NCBI GenBank assembly: GCA_037176905.1
Contig: JBBBWG010001426.1
Coordinates: 3,563-35,235 of the forward strand
Length of the DNA: 31,673 bases
Direction of reading: 5' to 3'
Source: Azolla pinnata
Lineage: Eukaryota; Streptophyta; Polypodiopsida; Salviniales; Salviniaceae
Shown here: piece after piece, positions 9,059 through 20,127 of the stretch
How positions within the stretch are numbered: position 1 is the stretch's first letter
How the letters are laid out: each line of letters starts with the position of its first letter
Notes under the pieces: generated by a model
Told to the model about the DNA's origin: nothing
What the model saw: only the letters and a program-made list of their open reading frames with translations
Database searches by the model: none
Made by a program: the position numbers and the translations under genes

Positions 9059-10400
9059 AGGCTAGTGTTTATTGCATGAAGTATGGTTTCGCTATCATGG
9101 TTAGGTAACTCAATGAGCTTTGAGTCTGGCAACCTGAAAGTGCAGAATTGATAAGAGTTGTGGATGGATCAACCCAAGTACCGATACCCTGATAAACAGC
9201 AAATGAAATTGTAACTTTGATCAGAAACATATTGTCATGAGAAACAAATGGGTAATAGTAATGGTGCTGGCCAACAAACTTGATTCTCAGTTTGGAATAA
9301 TTGATACAGACTCATCACAAAAAATGTGGGCCAAACTGCCACTTTTGTAGAAGGAAGGGAACTTTCAAGATATATATAAGCAAAAAGACGGTGAGACCAC
9401 AGGCTGAAAAGATGAGCATGTTCTCTGAATATGTTGATAGTGAATGGTCAAATGCCTGTAATTAAAGAACAGAACGAAAGAATCTGAGCATCAAAAGTCA
9501 TTTTTGCAGCTGAATGGATGAGAAGAAAAACTGTTAGCATCCAAATCTTGTGATTTAGCCAAGTTGGATGAAGGGTTCATTGCAAGAAGAACCTGGCAAA
9601 AACAATGACAAGATAAAAACAGTGAAACAGTAAACGATATAGAAGTACACAAGAAAGCTTACCCAGTAATCAACCATGAAGTTGAATCAAGAACTTCGCA
9701 TATTTTGGGCAAAACGGAGAAGGGCAGATATCTATATCAATGTAGGTGCATTTTGTATAAAAGAGATGACGCTCGATCAAGTGTAAGCATGTGGGGAGAA
9801 AATAAAGTGATCTGTGGAGATACAGTGAATGGAGATGGATCCAGAAAGGGAAGGGGAAGAAATCAGAAGATATAAATCAATCTTGGAACACCAAGGGAAC
9901 AGACGAGAAGCTTTTGATCGATCTTCCAATCTTTCTATTCTATAAATTTAGGAGCTTTTGATTGATCTTCCACCCTTCTATTCCATGAATTTAGCCCTTC
10001 TTACCCCGTTTCTTTCTTCCTTCTCACAATTTCTGCCTCTTTCTTTCTTTCATATTTTGGGAAGATTGGATTCTAGAGTTCAATGATGAGGAATATCAAC
10101 ATGACAATATGTACCAAAAGTCTTTGGGAAAACAAGGATAAGGATGAGGAAGAAGAACCCAAAGGACCAGAAGAAAGGCGATGAATCAACTGAAGGGTTT
10201 GTCATGTGTTATGCCTGGTCTGCTATCTATTGAAGGGCGATTGATCCTTTCTTTGAATGAGAAGGAACGAGAAAGCATGGGAGAAGTAGAAAGAAATGGA
10301 TCTGTGCTTACCTGTGAGTGCTTGTAACTCAAAATTGTTTGGAATTCGAGATGTTGACCAGAGCACTTCAACCTTCACAAACAAATTAAAAAAGCAAAAA
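9059..10400. other. 5' flank of formin A, no coding exon identified
   Basis: The flank is colinear with about 20190-20975 upstream of formin B (shared agaagaacc, ggcaaacac-like and gatcctttctttgaa words). On the minus strand a good donor (cactcacag followed by gtaagcac) ends at about 10313 and could close a 5'UTR exon. The matching place in copy B reads gagaagcac, so that donor is absent there. A 43-bp tandem doublet (cttttgatcgatcttcca type) lies at 9908-9993. I could not find the exon that would encode a class I signal peptide or membrane anchor. Confidence 0.45.
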
Positions 10401-12480
10401 GAACAAAGAAATGCAGATAATATTTATTTGTAGTTTGGTTTATTTGTTCTGCAATTGTTTTTGAACTTGCCTTGTCATTGGTTATAAAATGTCATAACAG
10501 TAGCTACATCTGTTTTGTTTTTCTATTGTTTATAATTATCTCCATTTTGTAAACCTATTTATAGATTTTAATCAGCCCTCTTGTTTATTTGTTTATTTTC
10601 TATCTATTTATTTGTTTACTTATCTTCTATTTTATCTATTTGTTTAGGAAGTATTTTGTCCTGTGATTAGTTATAGAATGTTACAACAACAGTTACATTG
10701 ACCATTAATAAGGGGGCGTAATTTTACAACTAGAGAGAGTTAATACTCATGGTGAGGGGAAAGGCCAGGAAAGTTCCAATGAAAGATTTATTACACTATC
10801 TAGTAGGAAGAAGGCCACCCGATATATGATCAATGTGCTACGTCTGAATCCCCAGTTATGGCGTCAGAGTGACCTTTGAGGGTGTGAACAATTATGGATC
10901 ATATCTATTTTGATTGTCTCGATTGAAGGTGTCTGTCTTCTTTCAATTACCATGCGGGAATCGATAATGTTTTCTTGTGCTTAAAAGGGATGAAGTGGGA
11001 GAAGTGTGTGTCCTTAATGACATATAGTGCATAACTAAACTTATCACACTATCATATCAAAGCCTCCGTAGAGAAGGAGGTTCACTGGACACGTTGAAGT
11101 TCTAACGACTGTATAACCCTTTGCCGACTTTTGTTGCAGTGAACACATCGTGTAAAGCAACATGATGTTTGGGTTTATTGGTCATGACTCGTGACCACAA
11201 GAAAGAGCGGATTTGGATTATGCCCTTCTTTGTTGAGCCATGTACCCACCACAAATGGTCCTACTGGTGATAAAAGTCGCTGGAACAAAATCGATTTCAA
11301 TCTTCGGGGTAGGCACTTCAGCCCGAGATTGTTTGTTTATTTATTTAGTCTTGAATGTGCTTATTTTGTCTATTTATCTTCTATTTTCATTGTCTATTTA
11401 GTAAGTTGTTTACCAGCATAGTTTATAGGTAAATACTGCGCCTAACCTTTCTTTAACATGATCTCTTCTAGAGAACCAATGCAGGTTAAAAAAAAAACTG
11501 ATGATCATTGAACCCCAAGTTCTAACATGTTTGGTTTCTCGAATCGGTAGGCATTCCTCGAAGCATGAGCCCCCCGCGGCTCTGCATAGATCAGGCTCAA
11601 TCAATCTGTTTACATAATGTTCAAATCATAGTTCTCTTATCCGTGCCATGATCAGGATGCGTCTTCAGCACGATCAGTTTCTTCGATGGGCATGACGAAA
11701 CTTTCAATGGGCAATGATAATTTTTAGTAAGTATATATATACATAAGAAGAAGAAGTGTAGTAAATCCATGGTGTTTACTACAATGATCAGATCTCAGCA
11801 TGTTACCTCTTTACTATCTAGTATCATATTGATAATCGCTTGATCTATATTCTTTCCAAGCTAAATGACAATCTGCCCTCTTCAGATTGATTCTCTTCCT
11901 TTTACTCTTGCTGGTATTATGCATTAAGGATCTTTTCTATCATTGCAAGCAAAGTAGAGAAAATCATAGGCCCTTGTTTACTACGCTTCAGATCATTAAA
12001 AAAATTGGACATTTTCTCAATGTTTGTATGGAACGAATGTCTTTTTAGCATAAAACAAATGAAATTTGTTGGTTGCGAATATCCATCTAGAAAATGAGAA
12101 CAAAATCATTGACGCAATGGCAGAAGAACTCATTAATGTCATGTTATAAGAACATTTGTCGACCATTAATTCAATTTAAAGGGTATGACTAAGAACTCTT
12201 AATGACATACCTGCATGGAAGATGGTATCGAAGAATATGTCGTATTCGATCTTGATGAATACCGATCTCCCTTAAAAAAATGATGGAATATCGATCATAG
12301 CATGAAAATTTTCAGAACTATCAAAACAAAATAAAAATTTTGCCAACATTTCAAAGAGTTGCCGACATTTCTTGGAATCACACTAGTTCACCGTTGGAAG
12401 AGTAGAATAAAACTATGTTAGATGAAACTAGGAAAAGCATTTTAAAGCAGCAGTCAAAACAATGTGACAATCCACTACAC
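10401..12480. other. Gene-free stretch between formin copies
   Basis: AT-rich DNA with TTTATTTG-type runs (10520-10650 and 11325-11400). A direct repeat of about 45 bp is present at 10467-10512 and 10655-10702 (ttggttataaaatgtcataa versus ttagttatagaatgttacaa). Parts correspond to the left end of the window (10527 with 721, 11440 with 1590, 12412 with 2634). The MITEs found there are absent here, so they inserted after duplication or were lost. No gene is supported. Confidence 0.5.
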
Positions 12481-12486
12481 GCTAAT

Positions 12487-12720
12487 CTCTAAACCTTGAC
12501 CTTTGATTCCGAAACCCTAATCTCTTATGCTGAAACTGTAAAGATCTAAACCCTAATCTTTATACTAAAACCCTCAATTTTTGAACCCTAATCTCTTATA
12601 GTGAAACCTGAAATATCTAAACCCAAATATCTTATATCTAACCTGAAACCTCTTATATATCTAAACCATATTCTCTTATATTTAAACTCTAATATTTCAG
12701 GTTTGAAACTTTAACTCCGC
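12487..12720. repeat. Degenerate AAACCCTAA (telomere-like) array, C-rich strand on plus
   Basis: Repeated words ctaaaccct, aaaccctaatc, gaaccctaatc and taaacccaaat occur about every 15-30 bp, interspersed with tcttata. They are variants of the plant telomere unit CCCTAAA. The array is strongly decayed and lies in gene-free DNA. Its orientation is opposite to the array at 24935-25118. Confidence 0.65.
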
Positions 12721-13403
12721 CATTTTCTCAATCCAAATTCTAATTCTTCTAGAATATTACATGTTTTCTCGATCTGGGAACATGATTGTAAAGATCTTTC
12801 GTAAGTAAACTTTTATTATTTTCAAAGGTTAATCTCTTCACAACTTACTCATCTCTTGATTCAATACCCTAGTGGTTCCACATTGACATATATATTTAGA
12901 GTTGTATATGCCATAACCCCACGACACCTACCGAGTGGCACACTTGCAAGTGTGTATGAGTTGATGTAGGTTATAAAAGGGTGTTCTTGCCCTTATTATC
13001 AGACTGCTCCGGTTTCAATGCAAGTATTTAGTGCTCTAGTACTCCAAATCTCATGGTAACATAATTTCTAGCCTTCTTTTTCTCATATTGTTTTCTTTGC
13101 TTGTCAGATTCTTATCTTCCGAGTCTATCATCGTCGTCAACGAGCTTTGGGGACAACAACCCAGAAAGCCATTGCAACCTATAAAGAAGAGCAATGCAGG
13201 AGCAAAAATCTTAACCAGGTTCGAATACTGCAATTGGTCAATGCCCCCACCTCACTCTGACCATTGTGCTCGAAAACCCTCTCTCTAGTGTTTCTGTTTA
13301 TAGAATATATATATATCTTAATCATAGAACGATCCATACTTTTGCAAGCTACAAATGCAACTGAGAATGATTTGAGCATTCGAGCTTGATAAATCACCTG
13401 AAG
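12721..13403. other. Non-coding stretch up to the gap, with an LTR-like motif set
   Basis: No gene is supported. Positions 12970-13060 show a TATA-like ttataaaaggg followed by pyrimidine-rich DNA, and then ctcatggtaacat, which faintly resembles an LTR end followed by a Met-tRNA primer site. No second LTR or polyprotein is visible, so any retroelement would be a solo or highly decayed copy. A possible exon around 13088-13288 has no recognisable domain. Confidence 0.3.
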
Positions 13404-13503
13404 NNNNNNNNNNNNNNNNNNNNNNNNNNNNNNNNNNNNNNNNNNNNNNNNNNNNNNNNNNNNNNNNNNNNNNNNNNNNNNNNNNNNNNNNNNNNNNNNN
13501 NNN
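13404..13503. other. Assembly gap of exactly 100 N
   Basis: A run of 100 N, the usual placeholder for a gap of unknown size. It lies at the edge of a 250-bp direct repeat, so collapsed or missing repeat copies are likely here. Coordinates to the right are therefore not true distances from the left part. Confidence 0.99.
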
Positions 13504-14100
13504 GAAGAATGGTAAACTAATAAATTATTCAAATTTTAAGAAATACAAATTAGTTTTAACGAAAAAAGTAAAAAAAATCGATTAGTTTTTCAAAATAAAA
13601 GAAAAAAAGACACATAACAATTGCAAACGTTTGCAAACTTACGTTTCGTGTTTGCAAAACCAGAAGCTTGGGATTGTTTACGTTCTATGATCTGAATAAA
13701 TTGAACATGACGGTTTTTGTCTGATTTAAATATATAGACTATATGTCTCAGTCTAGAAGAATGGTAAATTTAATCAATTATTTAAATGGTAAGAAGAAAC
13801 ACAAATAAAATTTAAAGAAAAAAGCAAAAAATTCGATTATTCTTTCAAAATAAAAGGAAAAAAAAGGAAACACATAACATTCGCGCGAACGTCAGCAAAC
13901 TTACATTTCGTGCTTGCGAAACCGGAAGCTGGCGTTTCATACGCGTCCGAATAAATTGCATTCGTGTTTGCGAAACCAGAAACGTGCGATTGTCGACAAC
14001 AACAATCGTTTACGTTTAATATGTATCCGAATGAATCACGTTCGCGTTTGCGAAAACCGGAAGCTTGCGATTGTTTACGTTCTGTGATGATCAGACCGAA
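13504..14100. repeat. About 250-bp direct repeat with tgcgaaaccggaagc-type subrepeats
   Basis: The block at 13504-13755 is repeated from about 13756 (gaagaatggtaaa, then tcaaaataaaagg, then cacataacaattgc versus cacataacattcgc). The second unit continues into three or four smaller repeats around the word gtttgcgaaaccggaagcttg at about 13895, 13965 and 14041. The array begins immediately after the N gap, so it probably extends into it. It has no coding capacity. Confidence 0.7.
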
Positions 14101-14221
14101 TCGATTGAAAATGAGAGACAATTTGATCAAAAATCGGTAACCGCCGAAAAACCCCTCACTCTTTCCAAATGCAAACAAAACTTGCGAATTTGCTCATGCT
14201 GCAAAAACCTGCTGCGCGTCG

Positions 14222-14476
14222 ACGATGATGCCGCGAGAACGATCAGGGTTTCGGAGGAGGAGGAGGAGGAGGAGGAGGAGGAGGAAGAGCAGACCGTTTC
14301 TGCGTCTCTGTTCTCTCCTCAGACCGACGAGGATGCCGGGGCCCGGCTTCTCACGCACCGATGCTTGCTACAAGCTTCATGAAGAAGAAGATCGCCGAAG
14401 AAGCCGCTCGTAGACGTCCATTGATCGATCGGTCGATGCGCTGCAGATCAACCGCGGCATCCGTCTCAAGCCACAG
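14222..14476 (+). other. Exon-like plus-strand segment with splice donor, copy B
   Basis: This segment is homologous to 4436-4785: a GGA/GAG tract, the shared cagaccgacgaggatg-like word, then aagatcgccgaagaagcc and tccattgatcgat. It ends in ccacag followed by gtacgag, a plausible donor. Open frames across it do not agree with those in copy A. After the donor, the tgctgcttcactacgatccc stretch is also shared. It is possibly a non-coding transcript start; no function is recognised. Confidence 0.4.
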
Positions 14477-14626
14477 GTACGAGGACCAAACTGTCCTTTC
14501 CCTCTCTTGCTTCTTTAACTACCGAAGAAAGAAGGAGAGCTGCGCGTGTGTGTGTATGAGAGAGAGAGAGAGTCCTATGTGAAAATGCTGCTTCACTACG
14601 ATCCCCGAGATCGTACACACACTTGA

Positions 14627-15957
14627 TTCAGAAAGGCAGGTTTTTATCCTAATGATCTGTGGATGCACCTGGTCCAATTACCTCGATCAGCATGGTACTG
14701 AAACAAGGCAGTGCGATCCGGATGTCGAAAGGAAGGTTAATTCCTCGGTTCTTCCTACACTAGGGAAACTTGCGCTTTTCTTTTGAGGCAACACATCAGC
14801 TGCTTATGTGGGCTAGGTTGTTCATAACAGCCGATAATATGCTTAGATAGGTCATCTTTTATCACACTAGTACCTTGTAGTCTTTTGATTGCAGTATAAC
14901 CCAAAATTGCATGAAAAAGAACAGAAGGCAAATTCTGATGTGTACACATTCGAAGAATAAATGGACCTGCCAAACCTTTCCTTACCTTTGCTCACACACT
15001 CTCACATGCTCCGACCAAACTATCGAGGATGTTATGCTGCTTTCGATGTATGGAGAATAGTAGTTGTTTGAGTGATAGGATGCACACCAAGCCTTTTGCT
15101 GAGTGACTAGAATTTCTTGATTATCTGAGAGATATAATGAGTCGTTTGCACAAGTAATCATCCACATCACGAACAAGGTTTTGTTGGTGAACACACCACC
15201 ATACAAGGTTTTGTTGGTGGTCATCTTACACAACAGCTAAAAAAAGCTCAGAAAACGTATTTTCAATGTCCCATCCCAGCTTATAATCTCCTGCCCCATT
15301 ATAGATGGATTCCACCTACAAGTTCCATTCTCATTCATGTTGTGTAAATATTGCAAATGTCTTGCTAGCCTATGCATGTTTCATGCCCAAGACTTCAGCC
15401 AACAGATTCAGAGTGCTCTCGGAAAATCGTCTAGAAATGGTTCCCCACAAATGTTGTTTTTAACACTAATATAAAGACAGAAATGCACTTCCCGCGAATC
15501 TGAATTGTCCTTTTGGGAAGGCCTTCCAAATTTCCACTATCCCGAAAACAAGAACACCCACCTCTATCAAATACATATGAAATTCTCCTTTCATCCGGAA
15601 AAACAAGCAGCATGTCTCTATGATCATGGCTGTACGATTAGTTGTCATTTTCACTGACAATATCTGCCATCGGCAGAGACCATATAGCCAACTTTTGTTC
15701 TGCTAAGCAGAAACTTTATGATGAATGGAGGAATTCAAATCCTGGGTCAGATGTAAACCACCATAGCACATGTAATAGTAATTGCATCTGCTTATTGGTT
15801 CTGCTAGACAATCTTTACATATAAGACTGCTGTCGACTGTGGAAAGTCACCAACCATGGTCATAAACACAGATACGGAGACTTTCTTGCTTGGACTTCAA
15901 AGACAACGAATCTTTCATTTACTGGAGAGCTTTCATTTTTCCAAGATAAGTCATCCT
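14627..15957. other. Spacer downstream of formin B
   Basis: The spacer is colinear with 4942-6638 but shorter. It lacks the roughly 290-bp insertion and has a single copy of the 77-bp unit that is doubled in copy A. A small local doublet (acaaggttttgttggtg) is at about 15173-15220. No gene is supported. Confidence 0.6.
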
Positions 15958-18900
15958 TTAGCCACGAATCTTCATTTTGAGTGTTTTGGCAAGGTCTTGA
16001 CACACTTTCTCCAGCATATTTGAGAAATCTTTAATTATAACAAACAATCTCAGGGGTTGTCTTTCTTTTGCATTCCCATGAAAATAAGCCGTTGCTTTCT
16101 TCACTTCATCAAAAACTTTTTCTAGATCCTCTTTTGCTTTCACAACATCAGATTCGGCCTCAGAACAGAAAGCTTCCATGCTAGAAGCAAAAACGTCTTC
16201 AGTTGCAAAAGTACCTGTTGCCTGCGCTTTGACTTGAAAACTCGTTTTCAGCCTGTTCTCAATTGATTGCAACCCGTTTTCCAGCTTCGACACTGCTCGA
16301 GACAATGCATCTGCATCCACTCCTGCTGCTTTCTTCACGCTTCCCAGCTCACTAGCTAATTCTATGACAATCTCTAAACCTTTACGCTTCACATCATTCT
16401 CGAGCATCTGCCCTTCCGCCCCAGATGATGAAGATGATGATGATGACGATGATGAACCTTGCTCGTCATTTGGTTGTAAAGCTTTTTGACCTTCAGACTT
16501 AATAATTTGTTCAGTCACGAAATGGAGAAGTGTTGTTTTTCCATCGGCACTCTTCACATCAGCTAATTTTAAGAGTGCATCTAGTTTGAAAGCTTCTGCT
16601 TCACCACGGTTTGTTCCCTTGTTCATACGATTCCCTGTCTTTAACACAGCTTCTAATAGCTTCAAGAAAAGTCGGTTCTCTCGTACTTGAACACATGCAT
16701 CCTGTATTCTCAAAGTAGTAAGATATAAATTCCGAAAAGACACGTAACCCACCTTATGCATCACAACAGTTATAAACGTATTTTTTTTATTGCCACCATT
16801 GTAAAGATAGCACCTGCCTTTAGGACACTTTTGTGCTTGTGCCCTTGAAAATGAAAAATTGGCTGCATAGAATGTACCTTAAGTACTATTTGTTAATAGT
16901 TCTAGTTTACCCAGAAATTTACCGCAACTATCTGTATTTACTATGAACTTGATTCTAGAATGTAAGTCCCAATATGACACTAGCAATGTATTGTAGAAGG
17001 TAAGCGTTTTAGCTTCTCGTGGGCGAATCCGTGCTCCTGTGCATCAGTGATGACAGTATACTTTATGCCAAATCAGTGTGATCATATAAAATGCATAAAA
17101 TGTTTGCAACACTCTTTTCATAATGATGCATTAATGCATTTTCTATTGTCATATTAGTATGACATTTCAACAGCAAAAAGTATAGTGTAAGAAGGACCAG
17201 AGGTTCATCCCTACTTCAAACGTGAAGCTAAAACGTTTGCCTTCCACAATAAATTGCTAACCTGATAATGCTGTTGTTTCCTTGAGACTTTAAGTCATGA
17301 CCAGGTGTAAAGCATCATACCTCCAAAGTTTGTAATGTTTGTTGGACTTCAAGCAATTCATCCCTGAAACAAGCCTTATAATGCATCGCCTGCAGTCGTT
17401 GAAATGCATTTGGAATACCAAGAACAGCCTGAAGAAATCGCTCAGCTGGACCCAACTCTGATCTATCACCAGAATACTCCAGCAATGCCTTTTGTTCCTC
17501 CGGTGTTGGAGACATCTTCACCAATATATCTAACAACCCGGATTTCAAGCCATCACCTGCAAAACATACCGCATATTTGTTCCTCCGGTGTTTACTAGAA
17601 ATCCCAGACGAGGATAATTATATGCTATTTACAATCTTAGAATGAATGAAATTCTCATTTATTTCACCAAAGTTATCAAAATTAATCCAGATTCTTGAAT
17701 ACCAATCCCTAAAGTGCCTCACTTGAATTAAATTTCAAAGTCGCTATATACCCTGAAGCAACGCATCACAAATATCTTGTGTGGCAATTTTACGTGCCCG
17801 CAACTGGATTGCAATATTCTGAGCCTTCTTTGCATCCAGAATTCCTTTCTTTTTAGCTGCTGCAACTCCCGGCTGGCCAAATTCCTTTGCGGCAGGATTC
17901 ACATTTGTGCCAAACAGAATTCTAATTTCATCCTCATTCAACCTAGGACAAACATTCCAGGAACCATGTGTTCGTTTAGAACGACAATATAAGGGAGAGA
18001 AACAAACTTGAGAGATGACAAGATTCATACAAATTAGGAAAAATAAATCTATACTCACGCAAAAGAACCTGTCCTGATCTTATCCCAGACCATGGGTTGT
18101 GTTGGGTCTGCCCGAACTTTATCCCAATGCAAGGGTTTCAGTTTTTGTAGGTTTTCATGCTCTGAAACTGGAGGATTCTTATCAGCAGGCAGGGGACGAG
18201 CACCAGAACCAGGGGGTAAAGGAGGACCCTTCAGGGAAGGAGGCTGTGGTGGTGGCAATGGCCCATTCTTGGAAGGCGGAGGTGGTGGGGGAACCTTTCC
18301 ATTAGGAGGAGGTGGTGGTGGGGGGGGCTTTGAATTTGGTGGTGGTGGTGGTGGTGGTGGTGGTGGTGGAGGACCCTCTGCTTTAGGAGGAGGTGGTGGC
18401 GGTGGCGGAGGACCCTCTGCTTTAGGAGGAGGTGGTGGCGGTGGCGGAGGACCCTCTGCTTTAGGAGGTGGTGGCGGTGGCGGAGGACCCTCTGCTTTAG
18501 GAGGAGGTGGTGGCAGTGGCGGAGGACCCTCTGCTTTAGGAGGAGGTGGTGGCGGTGGGGGGGCCTTTGCATTAGGAGGAGGCGTCAGTGGTGGTGGTGG
18601 TGGTGGTGCATTTACATTAGGAGGCATGTTTGGATTGATTTGTTCTGCTGTTGCTTGTGGTTTTACATCATTTGATGGCAGTGGAGGGGGCGATGAAGAG
18701 GGTGTAGCAGTCTTTGAAATTTGCAGTGCAGATAGAGATTGTACACTGGATAACCCTGTGGATTGTGGAAGGGTCTGGACTTGTCCACCATTACACTGAA
18801 CGGGTTCATTTGCATAAATCCCCTCTGAAGAAGTATAAGCAGATGGTTTTGTATTCTCTGCAGGAGAAACTTGACCACTATTGATGGCAACTACCACTTC

Positions 18901-20127
18901 TTTCACAGGCACTGAGTGGACGTCAGGAACAAATGTTTGTTTTTCAGTTTGATAGTCTTGTTCTGCATATGAAGCTGCCACTGACTTCACAGGTACAGAG
19001 GATGAAACATCTCCAACATGAGAACTAGATAACCTTACTAGTGAAGGCTGTTGACGAAACGAAGCAACCACTGATTTGACAGGTGTAGAAGATGAAATCT
19101 GGCCTACTTGAGAAGTAGATTTCTCTTGCTGTGCTTTAAGGATATTAGCCGACACAAGTGCAGGTGGTAGTGGAAGGGGGGGTACTGATTGTGGAATGTA
19201 ATTAGAAGTTGTATTCTTTGGCTCTGCATTTGTGCTCTTCCGATTCAGGTAATCGGCATATGAATTCATGTTATTAACTAGATTTGAATTTGATACCTGA
19301 TCTGACCAACTTTGTTCTGGCATGAACCAGGGATGGGTTATATCTTTCACTGGCTTTGCATGAGATGTTACCGGTGCCCATCTTTTGAATGAGTCAGTGT
19401 CATTTGAGGGACTTTGGTTCCATGTATTTTGTGCCCACATTGGCTCCGGTATGAATGAGTCGGTGAAAATGTCATCATCTGCCGCTGGGCCAAAAGACTC
19501 TGCCAATCTTCTTGCTGCGTCACCAGAGTAATGATGTGAAAGTTTATTTGGTTTCATCGGCGACGCTGGCTTTCCCTGCAGCCTTTTGGTGGCAGCATTA
19601 TGCTCGAATGGCAGTTTTGTGTCATCTGTTGTATCTTTGGTTTCTCGGATCTTACCATATTGGCTTTCAATCTTGGATGCAGCATTCCCACCTGTACGGG
19701 AATTGAGGTTTCTACTCTCCTTGAGTGCTGCAGCCACTGTTATGGCATTATGCTTGAATGGTGGTTCCATAGCATCTTTTGTATAAGGAAGATTCCTACC
19801 CTCTCTAATTGCTGGAGCGACTGTGGCAGCGTTATGCTTGAATGGCATCTTATCATGTTGGCGTTCGACCTCGGAAACAGCACTCCCACCTGTTAGGGAA
19901 TTGAGGTTTCTACTCTCCCTGATTGCTGCAGCCACTGTTACAGCATTATGCTTGAATGGTGGTTTCGTAGCATCATTTGTATAATTAGTTTCTGGTGCCT
20001 TGTAATGAAGATTCCTACTCTCCTTGATTGCTGCGGCCACTGTTCTTGCATCATGCCTGAATGGTGCTTTTGTGGCATCTTTTGTATCATTAGTTTCTCG
20101 TATCTCATAATGTTGGTTTTTGACCAT
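15958..20127 (-). CDS. Formin-like protein, class I-type FH2, copy B (long FH1)
   Basis: This gene encodes an actin-nucleating formin. The exons on the minus strand are 20127-18059, 17942-17752, 17556-17321 and 16701-15958; all borders are GT-AG and in phase, giving 1079 residues from the ATG at 20127. Residues 1-220 are a repeated PFKHNAxTVAAAIxESRNL-type array. Residues 220-500 are Ser/Pro-rich linker. Residues about 505-650 are FH1, with a dozen or so polyproline blocks separated by KAEG. FH2 starts at PLHWDKV and runs to about residue 1060, with [21 protein letters not shown] and KTTLLHF. A run of 11 Ser interrupts FH2 near residue 910. The coding frame is open upstream of this ATG as far as a tga near 20187, with an acceptor-like tttgtatag just inside, so an upstream exon is likely and the true N-terminus is unknown. 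No membrane segment or PTEN domain is visible in what can be read. Confidence 0.9.
16424..16452 (-). repeat. (GAT)n tract coding poly-Ser inside FH2
   Basis: GATGAT repeats on the plus strand read as TCA/TCG-type serine codons on the minus strand, giving a run of 11 Ser after NDEQG. Copy A has only a short SSPG at the same point. The position falls between [17 protein letters not shown] and the KKAAGVDAD helix, presumably a surface loop, so it may be tolerated. Confidence 0.85.
18371..18575 (-). repeat. 36/39-bp minisatellite coding the FH1 polyproline blocks
   Basis: Units beginning ggaccctctgctttaggagg start at 18371, 18410, 18449, 18485 and 18524, four spaced 39 bp and one 36 bp. All spacings are multiples of three, so the frame is kept. 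Each unit codes KAEG plus eight or nine Pro. GGT/GGC microsatellite flanks (18305-18370 and 18590-18610) extend the proline coding. The opposite-strand glycine-rich frame is a shadow. Confidence 0.92.
19555..20125 (-). repeat. Coding repeat of the formin B N-terminus
   Basis: Five imperfect protein units share PF(K/R/E)H(N/D)A. Four continue with TVAxAI or TVAAAL and then RNL; the fifth breaks off into KRLQG. Several are followed by a second module with TGG, an SxxExQ string and a KxRETxDT string. Unit lengths vary from about 27 to 51 residues, so modules were gained or lost in frame. Copy A keeps only one trace of the second module (SKVKGQHGKTPENNGTKD). Confidence 0.85.

Larger units (their letters stand above)
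1..10400. repeat. Large tandem duplication, copy A (formin A side)
   Basis: Landmarks here recur in order further right: 721 with 10527, 1590 with 11440, 2634 with 12412, the exon-like segment at 4436-4785 with 14222-14476, the formin exons at 6639-8963 with 15958-20127, and the upstream formin flank at 10245-10320 with about 20930-20975. Offsets are about 9.8 kb on the left and range from 9.3 to 10.7 kb, varying with copy-specific insertions and deletions. Everything is in direct orientation. The left limit is uncertain, because T-rich DNA and a MITE sit at the window edge; the clear similarity starts near 720. Confidence 0.7.

Noticed and set aside
10186..10371. 61-codon frame upstream of formin A as a coding first exon
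   Set aside because: It has no ATG at its start (a TTG), shows no signal peptide, and its donor is not conserved in copy B. It was kept only as a possible 5'UTR exon.
12890..13060. Solo LTR or TRIM element
   Set aside because: A TATA-like word and a weak primer-site resemblance are present, but no second LTR, target duplication or coding remnants are visible.
13210..13240. tRNA-like T-loop word ggttcgaat
   Set aside because: No acceptor or anticodon stems can be formed around it.
18092..18799. Long plus-strand frame coding a glycine-rich protein
   Set aside because: It is the exact antisense of the polyproline-coding FH1 minisatellite of formin B, so GGN codons arise automatically.
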